From Jiella pelagia (GTDB lineage Bacteria > Pseudomonadota > Alphaproteobacteria > Rhizobiales > Rhizobiaceae), in NCBI RefSeq assembly GCF_026898155.1, contig NZ_CP114029.1, forward strand, positions 5,285,072-5,349,071: a stretch of 64,000 nucleotides of DNA. The letters run 5' to 3'. Below, piece after piece: positions 56,091 through 64,000 of the stretch; the first letter of the stretch is position 1; every line of letters begins with the position of its first letter. The notes below the pieces were generated by a model. The model was not told where the DNA came from, did no database searches, and saw only the letters and a list, made by a program, of their open reading frames with translations. The position numbers were made by a program, and so were the translations under genes.

Positions 56091-57016
56091 ATGGCTGCGC
56101 CCATGGCCGTCGGTGTCGCGGAAATGCCTATCCAAGAGGCGCCACTCCAGCAGCCCATGTGCCGCGTGCCCAGGGCCGCGCTGCTGCCGAACGGCCGGCG
56201 GCTGCATCTGCAGGACGGTCCGATCGACCTCGTTATAGAGGCGACCGGCAGCCCGGAGGCAGTTGGTGCGGCCTACCTTGCGGCGGCGGAGCGCCTCACC
56301 GGCCTCCTCGATGGGCTCTGCGCCGAGCTGCCCTTGCTACGCTCGCCGGTCACCAGCGACAGCCCGATCCCGCGCGATCCGGTCGGCCGTCGCATGTATG
56401 ACGCGGCAAAACCCTTCGCGTCATCCGGCTTCATCACGCCGATGGCAGCCGTCGCCGGCGCCGTCGCCGAGGCCGTCCTCGCAGCGATGGTCAGTGCCGC
56501 GCCGCTGTCGCGCGCCTATGTCAACAATGGCGGTGACATTGCCCTGCATCTTGCGCCGGGCGCGCGCTTCGCCATCGGCCTGGTCGATCGGCCGGACCGG
56601 CCGTCCCTCTTCGCCCGCTCCGAGATCCACGCCACCGATCCGGTTCGCGGCATTGCCACCAGCGGCCGGCGCGGCCGCAGCTTTTCCTCGGCATCGCCGA
56701 CGCCGTCACCGTCCTTGCCGAAACCGCCGCCGCCGCCGATGCAGCCGCAACAATCATCGCCAACGCCGTCGACCTGCCCGGCCATCAAGCCATCCGCCGC
56801 ATCGCGGCGTGTGGTCTCCAGCCCGACAGCGACCTCGGCGATCGCCTGGTCACGGAGAGCGTCGGGCGGCTGGATCCACCCGAGATCGATCTCGCCCTGT
56901 CGCGCGGCCTCGCCGTCGCCGAATGCCTCGCCCGCAAGGGTGTGATCACCGCTGCCGCGCTGCACCTGGCCGGCACCACCAAGACGACCGGCGCGATGGC
57001 GCTGACCGCAGCCTGA
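56091..57016 (+). CDS. UPF0280-family (ApbE-related) protein (frame broken once)
   Basis: 308 residues when one missing base is restored. The family is distantly related to ApbE flavin transferases and lacks a proven function. Seen: FITPMAAVAGAVAEAVLAAM, AYVNNGGDIALHL, and after the break GIADAVTVLAETAAAADAAATIIANAVDLPGH. The break is in GRRGRSFS around 56681-56690, where one base seems lost (probably a C from CCC); it is not at a GAGCTC site. The ATG at 56091 lies 5 bp after the reductase stop, so they form an operon. A role in flavin or cofactor supply for the reductase is a guess. Confidence 0.82.
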
Positions 57017-57029
57017 GGGAGAAAAGCCG

Positions 57030-57614
57030 ATGCCCGAAATCCTGGTTCGCAAGCGCCTGATCACCGTGGAGGAGATCTTCCACGAAGGCGGTCCGACGGC
57101 GACGACGCCCCTGAAGCGCGCCGCCGTCCTGGCCGTGGTGAAGAACCCCTATGCCGGCCGCTATGTCGAAGACATCCAGCCTTTCATGGACGATCTGCAG
57201 CCCTTCGGCCTAACCATGGCCAAGTCGCTGATCGACGCGCTCGGTGGCGATCCCGCCGTCGTCGAGGGCTACGGCAAGGGCGCGATCGTCGGTTCGGCTG
57301 GCGAGATCGAGCACGGCGCCCTCTGGCACGTCCCGGGCGGCTACGCGATGCGCGAACTTCTCGGCGACGCCAAGGCGATCGTCCCCTCGACCAAGAAGGT
57401 CGGCGGGCCCGGAACGAGGCTCGACGTTCCGGTCACCCACATCAACGCTTCCTACGTGCGCGGCCATTTCGACGCCATTGAGGTCGGCATTAACGACGCG
57501 CCGCGGGCCGACGAGATCGTCTTGGTACTGGTCATGACCACGGGCGCGCGCATCCACGACCGCGTCGGCGGACTGAAGGCAAAGGACATCAAGGGCGAGG
57601 ATGGACTGCGATGA
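57030..57614 (+). CDS. PF06684 (AA_synth) family protein, first paralogue
   Basis: 194-residue protein of a family named for amino-acid synthesis but without a proven reaction. Characteristic segments: AVVKNPYAGRYVEDIQPF, EGYGKGAIVGSAGEIEHGALWH, VGGPGTRLDVPVTHINASYVRGHFDAIEV, INDAPRADEI and the end IKGEDGLR. The ATG at 57030 follows AGGGAGAAAAGCCG, a good ribosome-binding site. It overlaps the next gene by 4 bp (ATGA). Equal length and shared motifs show that the two arose by duplication and probably make a hetero-oligomer. Confidence 0.85.
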   Translation: MPEILVRKRLITVEEIFHEGGPTATTPLKRAAVLAVVKNPYAGRYVEDIQPFMDDLQPFGLTMAKSLIDALGGDPAVVEGYGKGAIVGSAGEIEHGALWHVPGGYAMRELLGDAKAIVPSTKKVGGPGTRLDVPVTHINASYVRGHFDAIEVGINDAPRADEIVLVLVMTTGARIHDRVGGLKAKDIKGEDGLR

Positions 57615-58195
57615 AGGCCGAGATCCGCAAGCTGGTGACCATCGTCGAAGAGGTGTCGAGTGAGATGGGCCGGCCGATCGACCCGCCGACCCGCCGCGCC
57701 GCGGCGGTCGCCGTCATCAGGAACCCCTTCGCCGGCACCTATGTCGAGGACCTGACGCAGCTGATGGAGATCGGCGAGGAACTCGGCGGCCTGCTCGGGG
57801 CGCGCGCGGTCGCAGCCCTCGGCATCGATGGCGCGTCCGCCGAGAGCTACGGCAAGGCCGCCGCAGTCGGCGAGAACGGCGAGCTGGAACACGCCGCGGC
57901 GATCCTCCATCCCAAGCTCGGCGCGCCCTTGCGAAAGGTGCTCGGCAAGGGCGCGGCGCTCGTTCCGTCCTCCAAGAAACGCTGCGGCCTCGGCGGCGTC
58001 CTCGACGTGCCCCTCGGCCACAAGGACGCCGCCTATGTCCGCAGCCATTTCGACGGAATGGAAGTGCACATCAACGACGCGCCACGCGCCGACGAGATCA
58101 TGGTGGCGATCGTCGTCACCGACTCCGGCCGCCCACTGCCGCGCGTCGGCGGACTGACGGCAGACGAGATCAAGGGCGAGGACGGGCTGCGCTGA
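57611..58195 (+). CDS. PF06684 (AA_synth) family protein, second paralogue
   Basis: 194 residues, the tandem partner of the preceding gene. Shared motifs: AVIRNPFAGTYVEDLTQLMEI, ESYGKAAAVGENGELEHAAAI, AAYVRSHFDGMEVHINDAPRADEI and the identical C-terminus IKGEDGLR. The N-terminal third and the loop KKRCGLGGVLDVPLGHKD differ, the latter adding a cysteine. Start ATG 57611 overlaps the previous stop. It is the last rightward gene before the convergent enamidase-like gene. Confidence 0.85.
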   Translation: MKAEIRKLVTIVEEVSSEMGRPIDPPTRRAAAVAVIRNPFAGTYVEDLTQLMEIGEELGGLLGARAVAALGIDGASAESYGKAAAVGENGELEHAAAILHPKLGAPLRKVLGKGAALVPSSKKRCGLGGVLDVPLGHKDAAYVRSHFDGMEVHINDAPRADEIMVAIVVTDSGRPLPRVGGLTADEIKGEDGLR

Positions 58196-58269
58196 GCGGG
58201 GTGGCGGCAAAGCCGCCGCCCGATGCGTCCGGCTCATTTCATATCGAGCGGCGGCGACGCCCCAATCCA

Positions 58270-59469
58270 CTACCCGCCCAACACGCTCGGCAGCTTCTCC
58301 GCCGGCGGCGTATTCCGGCTGCGGTGACTGCGCACGACGCCGTCGATCACCGTCATGCCCACCCCCGGAAGATCGCCCAGCGCGATACTGTGGAGGAAGT
58401 CCCTCCCCGCCGAATGCTGCGCCCGGTCCATGAAGACGAAGTCGGCCGACTTGCCGACTTCGATCAGCCCGCAGTCCAGTGCGCGCATCCGCGCCGTATT
58501 TCCCGTAGCAAAGCAGAAGGCGATCTCAGCCGGAACCTCGCCGAGCGAGGAGAGCATCGACACCATGCGGACGATGCCGAGCGGCTGGACGCCCGAGCCG
58601 GCGGGACCGTCGGTGCCGAGGATCACCCGCTCCAACTGGCCCATTTCCTGGGCGATCCGCAGCGTGTAGAGCGCGGCGCGCTCGTTGCCGTTGTGGACGA
58701 GTTCGAGCCCGCGCTTGCAGCCCTCGCAGATGCAGCGGATTTCCCCGTCCGGCAGCGCGGTATGGCCGCCATTGACGTGACCGATGACGTCCGGATCGAC
58801 CTCCAGCACCACGTCGGCGTCGATCAGCCCGGAGCCCGGGATCGACGGCCCGCCGGTGTGGATCGTCGAGTTGAACCCGTGCTTGCGGGCCCAGGCGACC
58901 ATCTCGCGCCCTGTCGCCCCGTCCTTCACCCCGCCGAGGCCGACCTCGCCGAGGAACTTGACCCCCTGCGCCGCCATCTCGGCAAAGTCCTGTTCGACCA
59001 TGCCGGGCTCGATCACCGGCGCGCCGGCGAGAACCTTCACGCCGCTCGGGCGGAAATTGGAGAAGATGCGCTGGGCATAGATCGCCATCGCCTTGACGCC
59101 TGCGACGTCGCGCGGCCGGCCCGGCGTGTGCACCTCGCCCGCCGAGATCATCGTCGTCACCCCGCCATGGAGGGTCGAATCGATCCAGTTCAGCTGGCTC
59201 TGGCGCGGCGTCCAGTCGCCGGCGACGGGATGGACGTGGCTGTCGATCAGGCCCGGCGCCACCACCGTGCCGTTGGCGTCGATCACCGTGTCGGCGCCGT
59301 CGAGGTCGAGGTCGGCCGCCTTGCCGATCGCGGCGATGCGCCCACCCACGGAAACGATCGTGTCGGCATCGAGAATCGGCTTTACGATGTCGCCCGACAG
59401 CATCAAGCCGACATTGCGGATCACCAGCTTCGCGTCCGGTTTTACTGCCTGCTGCACATCATGCGCCAT
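58270..59469 (-). CDS. Enamidase-like metal-dependent amidohydrolase
   Basis: 399-residue TIM-barrel amidohydrolase. Metal-binding HxH in APGLIDSHVHPVAG, further ligands in STIHTGGPSIPG and GHVNGGHTALPDG, and the conserved Asp in ILGTDGPAGSGVQPLG. The layout resembles Eubacterium barkeri enamidase, which opens 1,4,5,6-tetrahydro-6-oxonicotinate to 2-formylglutarate and ammonia, the step after 6-hydroxynicotinate reductase. No frame errors. It is transcribed leftward, divergent from marR, with an operator between them. Another cyclic-amide substrate cannot be excluded. Confidence 0.8.
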   Translation of the reverse strand: MAHDVQQAVKPDAKLVIRNVGLMLSGDIVKPILDADTIVSVGGRIAAIGKAADLDLDGADTVIDANGTVVAPGLIDSHVHPVAGDWTPRQSQLNWIDSTLHGGVTTMISAGEVHTPGRPRDVAGVKAMAIYAQRIFSNFRPSGVKVLAGAPVIEPGMVEQDFAEMAAQGVKFLGEVGLGGVKDGATGREMVAWARKHGFNSTIHTGGPSIPGSGLIDADVVLEVDPDVIGHVNGGHTALPDGEIRCICEGCKRGLELVHNGNERAALYTLRIAQEMGQLERVILGTDGPAGSGVQPLGIVRMVSMLSSLGEVPAEIAFCFATGNTARMRALDCGLIEVGKSADFVFMDRAQHSAGRDFLHSIALGDLPGVGMTVIDGVVRSHRSRNTPPAEKLPSVLGG

Positions 59470-59505
59470 GCTCGGCCCCTCTTCTTCCCGCTAGTGTCTC
59501 GACAT

Positions 59506-59525
59506 ATCATTCGCATACGAACGAT
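59506..59525. promoter_or_regulatory. Palindromic operator, copy 2 (between enamidase and marR)
   Basis: ATCATTCGCATACGAACGAT, 18 of 20 positions identical to the deduced palindrome. It is 36 bp upstream of the enamidase ATG and 201 bp upstream of the marR start, so it can control the enamidase promoter and possibly marR itself; a TATGAT at 59534-59539 could be the marR -10. Confidence 0.78.
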
Positions 59526-59726
59526 CTTCGGACTATGATGCGCGAAGGAGGCTTTGGCAACCGGGGCCAAGCCCGGTTTCAAATCCGACCGAAAGCACGC
59601 CAGCTCCGACGCCGGCTGCCGTCTCTGGCTGCTTCAGCCACACCAAATGGCAGGTACGCTCGGACAGCGCCTCCGCGAGGGCAATGAATCGACGGGCGGC
59701 GGCCCGGCCATTGAAGGAACGACGGT

Positions 59727-60179
59727 TTGGACCCAGCAGGACATCTCCAGGACGAGCAGAACGAACAGGACCACTACGTCCTCGACGAGCAGGTGGGCTT
59801 CCTGCTTCGCCAGGCCCAGCAGCGTCATGCCGGCCTGTTCTCCGAATGCTTCGGCGGCGACATGACGCCGACCCAGTGGGCCGTCCTCGCCAAACTCGCC
59901 GAGATCGGCGAATGCTCGCAAAACCTCCTCGGCCGCTACACCGCGATGGACGTCGCAACGATCAAGGGCGTCGTGCAGCGCCTCCTGGTGCGCCATCTGG
60001 TGCTGCGCCGGCGCGACCCGGACGACGGGCGGCAGCTGCTGATTTCGCTTTCGAATGACGGGCGAGCAGCCTTCGACCGCCATCTCGCCGATGCCCGCCG
60101 GGCAAGCGAGTCGACCCTTGCCGCCCTCAGCGAAAAGGATCAGGCGGTCTTTATGCGCTGCCTGAAGGCGTTGCGGTGA
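59727..60179 (+). CDS. MarR-family transcriptional regulator
   Basis: 150-residue winged-helix protein. N-terminal dimerisation helices (HYVLDEQVGFLLRQAQQRHAGLF), DNA-binding core MTPTQWAVLAKLAEIGECSQNLLGRYTAMDVATIKGVVQRL and the wing VLRRRDPDDGRQLLISLS. No ATG is available at the N-terminus; TTG 59727 preceded by GAAGGAACGACGG is the likely start. It sits between the enamidase and the ABC-transporter genes, and the three copies of one palindrome around it are its probable binding sites. The inducer is probably nicotinate, 6-hydroxynicotinate or a ring-reduced product (inference). Confidence 0.88.
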   Translation: MDPAGHLQDEQNEQDHYVLDEQVGFLLRQAQQRHAGLFSECFGGDMTPTQWAVLAKLAEIGECSQNLLGRYTAMDVATIKGVVQRLLVRHLVLRRRDPDDGRQLLISLSNDGRAAFDRHLADARRASESTLAALSEKDQAVFMRCLKALR

Positions 60180-60280
60180 ACTTGGGAACGGATCAAACCT
60201 GGGGTCTCGACGTCGCGGGACGCCGGCGCCTGAACAAATTCTGAGCGAAGATGTGAAGTGGCTTGACGGCGGGCAGAAAG

Positions 60281-60300
60281 ATCGTTCGTATACTAACGGC
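60281..60300. promoter_or_regulatory. Palindromic operator, copy 3 (upstream of the solute-binding-protein gene)
   Basis: ATCGTTCGTATACTAACGGC, 17 of 20 positions identical to the deduced palindrome. It overlaps a TATACT (60289-60294) that could be the -10, with TTGACG (60263-60268) upstream at a long 20-bp spacing. A bound repressor would cover the -10. Confidence 0.75.
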
Positions 60301-60367
60301 ATGAACCGAAGATCGCCGCCAGCGAGCGCGCAGCGGCTGGCACGAGCAACGTAACGAGAGGCTGGAA

Positions 60368-61580
60368 ATGCTGAAGACATTGTCTCGACTGGGCTGCATA
60401 TCGACGCTGGTGGGCGCCGGCCTGATGGCCACCGCCTCCGCCGGATGGGCCGACGACATCAAGATCGGCGAGATCAACAGCTATTCGGCGCTGCCCGCCT
60501 TCACCGAGCCCTATCGCAAGGGCTGGCAGCTGGCGGTCGAAGAGATCAACGCCGCCGGCGGCATCAACGGCGACAATCTGGTGGTCATTTCCAAGGACGA
60601 CGGCGGCAAGCCCGCCGCGGCCGTCACCGCCGCGAACGAACTGGTCTCGCGCGACGGCGTCGTGCTTCTCACCGGCGGATTCTTCTCCAATGTCGGTCTC
60701 GCCATCGCCGACTTCGCCAGCCACAAGAAGGTGCTCTATCTCGCCGGCGAGCCGCTGACCGACGCGATCACCTGGTCGGAGGGCAACAAATACACCTTCC
60801 GCCTGCGTCCATCCAACTACATGCAGGCGGCGATGCTCGCTGAGCAGGCGGCCAAGCTGCCGGCCAAGCGCTGGGCGACCGTCGCGCCGAACTACGAATA
60901 CGGCCAGTCGGCCGTGAAGGTATTCAAGGAACTCCTGAAGAAGGCCAAGCCCGACGTCGAATTCGTCGCCGAGCAGTGGCCTCCGCTCGGCAAGATCGAC
61001 GGCGGTGCCGTCGCCCAGGCGCTCGCCGCCGCCGATCCGGAAGCCATCCTCAACGTCGAGTTCGGCGCAGATCTGGTGCAGTTCGTCCGCGAAGGCACCA
61101 CGCGCGGCCTGTTCGAGGGGCGCGACGTCGTCAGCTTCCTCACCGGCGAGCCGGAATATCTGGAGCCCCTGAAAGCCGAAGCGCCGGAGGGCTGGATCGT
61201 CACCGGCTATCCCTGGTACGCCATCGAGACCCCGGAGCACGACGCGTTCATGAAGGCCTATGAGGCGAAATACGGCGAGCATCCCTATCTCGGCTCGGTC
61301 GTCGGCTATGTCGAGTTCATGGCCATCGCCGAGATCCTCAAGAAATCCGAGTCCACCGAGACCGACGATCTGATCACTGCTGCCGAGGGTCTCGAGGCTC
61401 GACACTCCTTTCGGCAAGATCACCATGCGCGAGATCGACCACCAGGCGACCCTCGGCGCCTTCGTCGGTACCACCGCCGTCAAGGACGGCAAGGGCGTGA
61501 TGGTCGACTTCACCTACAAGGACGGCGCCGACTACCTGCCTTCCGATGAAGAGGTGAAGAAGCTGCGGCCGCAGGACTGA
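60368..61580 (+). CDS. ABC transporter periplasmic substrate-binding protein, branched-chain amino-acid (HAAT) type (frame broken once)
   Basis: Periplasmic binding protein, 403 residues when corrected. Signal peptide ends ASAGWA; the mature protein begins DDIKIGEINSYSALPAFTEPYRKGWQLAVEEINAAGGING, a Peripla_BP_6 start. The frame breaks in TAAEGLE; one base less in GAGGCTC (61394-61400) gives GLELDTPFGKITMREIDHQATLGAFVG and ends KKLRPQD at 61580. It opens the transporter operon behind operator copy 3. The ligand is probably the N-heterocycle or an aromatic acid rather than leucine, because of its catabolic neighbours. Confidence 0.9.
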
Positions 61581-61623
61581 GACCGGGCACCGGCAACGAA
61601 ATCGGGTCAGGGACTGGGAACCG

Positions 61624-63524
61624 ATGTCACTTTATGTCGTGCAGTTCCTGACCGGACTTGCCAATGCCTCGTCGCTGTTTTTGGCTGCCTGCGGCCTGTC
61701 GGTAATCTTCGGGGTGACCCGAGATCGTCAACTTCGCCCATGGCGCGTTCTACATGCTGGGCGCCTATGTCGCCTATTCGCTGACGCTACGGCTCGAAGG
61801 CGCTTTCGGCTTCTGGGCCGCAATCCTGCTTGCCGCGGCGTTCGTCGCGGTGCTCGGCACGCTTCTGGAGATGCTGCTGCTGCGCCGCATCTATCAGGCG
61901 CCCGAACTCTTCCAGCTCCTCGCCACCTTCGGCGTCACGCTGATGGTCGAAGATCTCGTCCACATCATCTGGGGTCCGCAGGATCTCGTCGGACCCCGCG
62001 CGCCCGGCCTTGAAGGCGCCGTGCCGGTCTTCGGCCTGCCTGTTCCGACCTACGACCTGCTTCTGATCGTCCTCGGTCCCCTCGTCCTCGGCGCTTTGTG
62101 GCTGTTGATGCATCGCACCCGCTGGGGCGTCCTCGTCCGCGCCGCGACCCAGGACCGCGACATGGTGGCGGCGCTCGGCGTGAACCAGAAATGGCTGTTC
62201 ACCGGCGTCTTCACCCTCGGCATCTTCCTCGCCGCCTTCGGCGGCGCCCTGCAGATCCCGCGCACGGCCGTCACCCATCAGATGGACCTGACGATCATCG
62301 CCGAGGTCTTCGTCGTCGTCGTCATCGGCGGCCTCGGCTCGATCACCGGCGCCTTCCTCGCCGCCGTCCTCATCTCCGAGGCTCAACGCCTTCGGCATCC
62401 TCGTCTTTCCCGGCATCTCGCTCGTCCTGATGTTCCTCGTCATGGCCGTCGTGCTGGTCATCCGGCCCTGGGGCTTCCTCGGCAAGCCGATCCAGACCGG
62501 CGTTACCACCATCGGCGAGGCGACGCGCCCCTGGCGGCCCTGGTCGAGCGCCACGAGCATCGCGGTTGCCGCCGCCATACTCGTCGCGGCCCTCCTGCCC
62601 GTCGTCCTCGGCTCCTACGGCCTCAGCGTCGGGGCGCAGATCCTCATCGCCGTCGTATTCGCCATGAGCCTGCAGTTCCAGATGTCGACCGGCGGCCTCG
62701 ATTCCTTCGGCCATGCCGCCTATTTCGGCCTCGGCGCCTATGGCGCGGCGATGACCGTGGAATGGTTCGACCTGCCGATGGAGGCCGCCATCCTCGTCGG
62801 CCCGCTGACCGGCCTTCTCGGCGCGCTGATCTTCGGCTGGTTCTGCGTCCGCCTCTCCGGCGTCTATTTCGCCATGCTGACGCTGGCCTTCGCCCAGATC
62901 ACCTGGTCGATCGCCTTCCAGTGGGTCGACGTCACCGGCGGCGACAACGGCATCCTCGGCGTCTGGCCATCCGACTGGGCCGCCAGCCCCGCCAACTTCT
63001 ACTGGCTGACGCTCGCTGTCGCCGTCGTCGCGGTGCTGGCCCTGCGCCACCTCGTCTTCTCGCCCTTCGGCTATCGCCTCCGGGCGGTGCGGGATTCGAC
63101 CGTGCGCGCCGAGGCGGTCGGCATCTCCCGCCAGCGCACCCAATACGTCGCCTTCGCCATCTCCGGCACGGCGGCGGGCCTTGCCGGCGCTCTCTTCGCC
63201 TTCCTGAAGGGCAGCATCTTTCCCGACGTCCTCGCGATCCCGACCTCGATCGACGCGCTGGTGATGGTGCTGCTCGGCGGTGTCGCCACCGTCTCCGGAT
63301 CGGTCGTCGGCGCGATCGTCTACACCATGGCCTCGATCTGGCTGATGAGCGCCACCGACCTGTCGCGGCTGGTGCTCGGCGGCTTCATCGTCTTCCTCGT
63401 CGTCGCCTTCCCGCAAGGCATCGTCGGCTCGCTCTCGGCCTTCGTCTCCGGCCCGTTCGAGCGCTGGCGCACGCGCGGCCGAGCCGAACGAACCGTCGCC
63501 CTGCCGGCGGAGGGCTCCCGATGA
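61624..63524 (+). CDS. Fused LivH-LivM ABC transporter permease (frame broken twice)
   Basis: One continuous reading frame of 632 residues after two one-base corrections, carrying two BPD_transp_2 domains: LivH-like (about 1-285, with IVNFAHGAFYMLGAY) and LivM-like (about 310-600, with GGLDSFGHAAYFGLGAYGAA and FGYRLRAVRDSTVRAEAVGI). There is no stop or start between them (LVIRPWGFLGKP bridges). Breaks: one surplus base in ACCCGAGATC at 61717-61726, which should read GVTRIVNFAHG, and GAGGCTC at 62378-62384, restoring ISELNAFGILVFPG. It overlaps the next gene by ATGA. Confidence 0.88.
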
Positions 63525-64000
63525 GCGCCGCACCGCTGCTCGAAGTCGAGCATCTGTCGAAATCCTATGGCGGCGTTCATGCCGTTCAGGACGTTTCCTT
63601 CAGCCTCGTTCCCGGCGAGATGCTGGCGATGATCGGACCGAACGGCGCCGGCAAGAGCACCTGCTTCAACATGGTCGGCGGGCAGATCCCGGCAGGGTCA
63701 GGTCGGGTCAGGATCGACGGACGCGACGTTTCCGGCCTCTCGCCTCGCCAGATCTGGCGGCTCGGCGTCGGCCGGACGTTCCAGGTGGCGCAGGTGTTCA
63801 AGTCGATGACCGTCCGCGAAAACGTCCAGTCCGTCTTCGCCTCGCGCGAGAGCGGCTGGGGCTTCTTCGCCCGGGCAGGCAGTGCCCACCGGGCGGAGGC
63901 CGAGGCCGTGCTCGGCCTCATCGGCATGGCCGATTTCGCTGACCGCCCCTGCGCCGACATGGCCTATGGCGACGTCAAGCGGCTGGAGCTCGCCATGGCG
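63521..64000 (+). CDS. ABC transporter ATP-binding protein, LivG type (3' end beyond the window)
   Basis: First 160 residues of an ABC ATPase. Walker A GPNGAGKST, LivG-like GRTFQVAQVFKSMTVRENV containing the Q-loop, and the start of the signature region at MAYGDVKRLELAMA, where the window ends. ATG 63521 overlaps the permease stop by 4 bp. A LivF partner is expected just outside the window. Confidence 0.92.
   Translation, partial: MSAAPLLEVEHLSKSYGGVHAVQDVSFSLVPGEMLAMIGPNGAGKSTCFNMVGGQIPAGSGRVRIDGRDVSGLSPRQIWRLGVGRTFQVAQVFKSMTVRENVQSVFASRESGWGFFARAGSAHRAEAEAVLGLIGMADFADRPCADMAYGDVKRLELAMA

Noticed and set aside
54588..57016. Ring-opening barbiturase or cyanuric-acid hydrolase cluster
   Set aside because: The first gene has an N-terminal Fe-S cysteine cluster and the neighbour is an enamidase-like hydrolase, which fit 6-hydroxynicotinate reductase better.
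57415..57421. GAGGCTC inside the first PF06684 gene as a frameshift
   Set aside because: The reading is in frame and conserved in the paralogue's neighbourhood (TRLDVP versus GVLDVP).
1..64000. Insertion sequences, prophage, CRISPR array or integrative element
   Set aside because: No transposase, integrase, phage gene or regularly spaced repeat was seen; the single tRNA gene has no integrase next to it and no duplicated 3' end noticed.

Overview
The window looks like chromosomal DNA of a GC-rich alphaproteobacterium of the Hyphomicrobiales (rhizobial order), possibly near Aurantimonadaceae. The family or genus is inferred from gene order and protein character only. The main supports are the rlpA-dacC pair, the FYDLN-acid protein, the aat/DUF2155/NDUFA12 block, a two-desulfurase suf operon behind an Irr-type box, an RNase E with a long charged insertion, and a fused LivH-LivM permease. 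I see no transposase, prophage, CRISPR array or rRNA; there is one tRNA.

Layout. 1-2449: cell-wall genes dacC (cut by the window edge) and rlpA. 3101-5724: pncC/cinA and nadE (NAD metabolism). 6000-6653: tRNA-Ser(UGA) and the FYDLN-acid protein. 7223-11411: fructuronate reductase-like enzyme, uronate isomerase and an aminotransferase. 11560-17942: M48 protease, DsbA, accBC, aat, DUF2155 and an NDUFA12 protein. 18056-23875: PsiE-like membrane protein, acetyltransferase, gatB, a Uma2 protein, a MocR regulator divergent from a DUF1127 protein, and a TfoX-domain protein. 23924-32272: the suf Fe-S cluster operon, with two small coiled-coil genes and a VOC gene inside it. 32463-34517: hydrolase and tyrS. 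34893-45001: AsmA/YhdP-like protein, peroxiredoxin, DUF455 protein, M23 peptidase, prfB (with its programmed frameshift) and PBP1a. 45331-50487: amidase AmiC and RNase E, divergent. 50726-54244: an uncharacterised trio of a GT2 glycosyltransferase, a PIG-L deacetylase/NodS-like methyltransferase fusion and an acyl-CoA-dehydrogenase-like protein. 54588-64000: a catabolic cluster for a nicotinate-like N-heterocycle.

The last cluster is the most interesting region. A 6-hydroxynicotinate reductase-like Fe-S protein, a UPF0280/ApbE-like protein, two tandem paralogues of the unassigned PF06684 family, an enamidase-like amidohydrolase, a MarR regulator and a branched-chain-type ABC importer are tied together by three copies of one near-perfect 20-bp palindrome. 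The copies lie upstream of the reductase gene, between enamidase and marR, and upstream of the solute-binding-protein gene. This predicts a single MarR regulon.

One caution applies to the whole window. Thirteen coding breaks in nine genes all fall at GAGGCTC or GAGCCTC, where removing one base restores GAGCTC and the expected protein frame. A fourteenth is probable in the hydrolase at 33102. These look like a motif-specific sequencing or assembly error (or, less likely, a mutational process), so the broken genes are treated here as intact in the organism.
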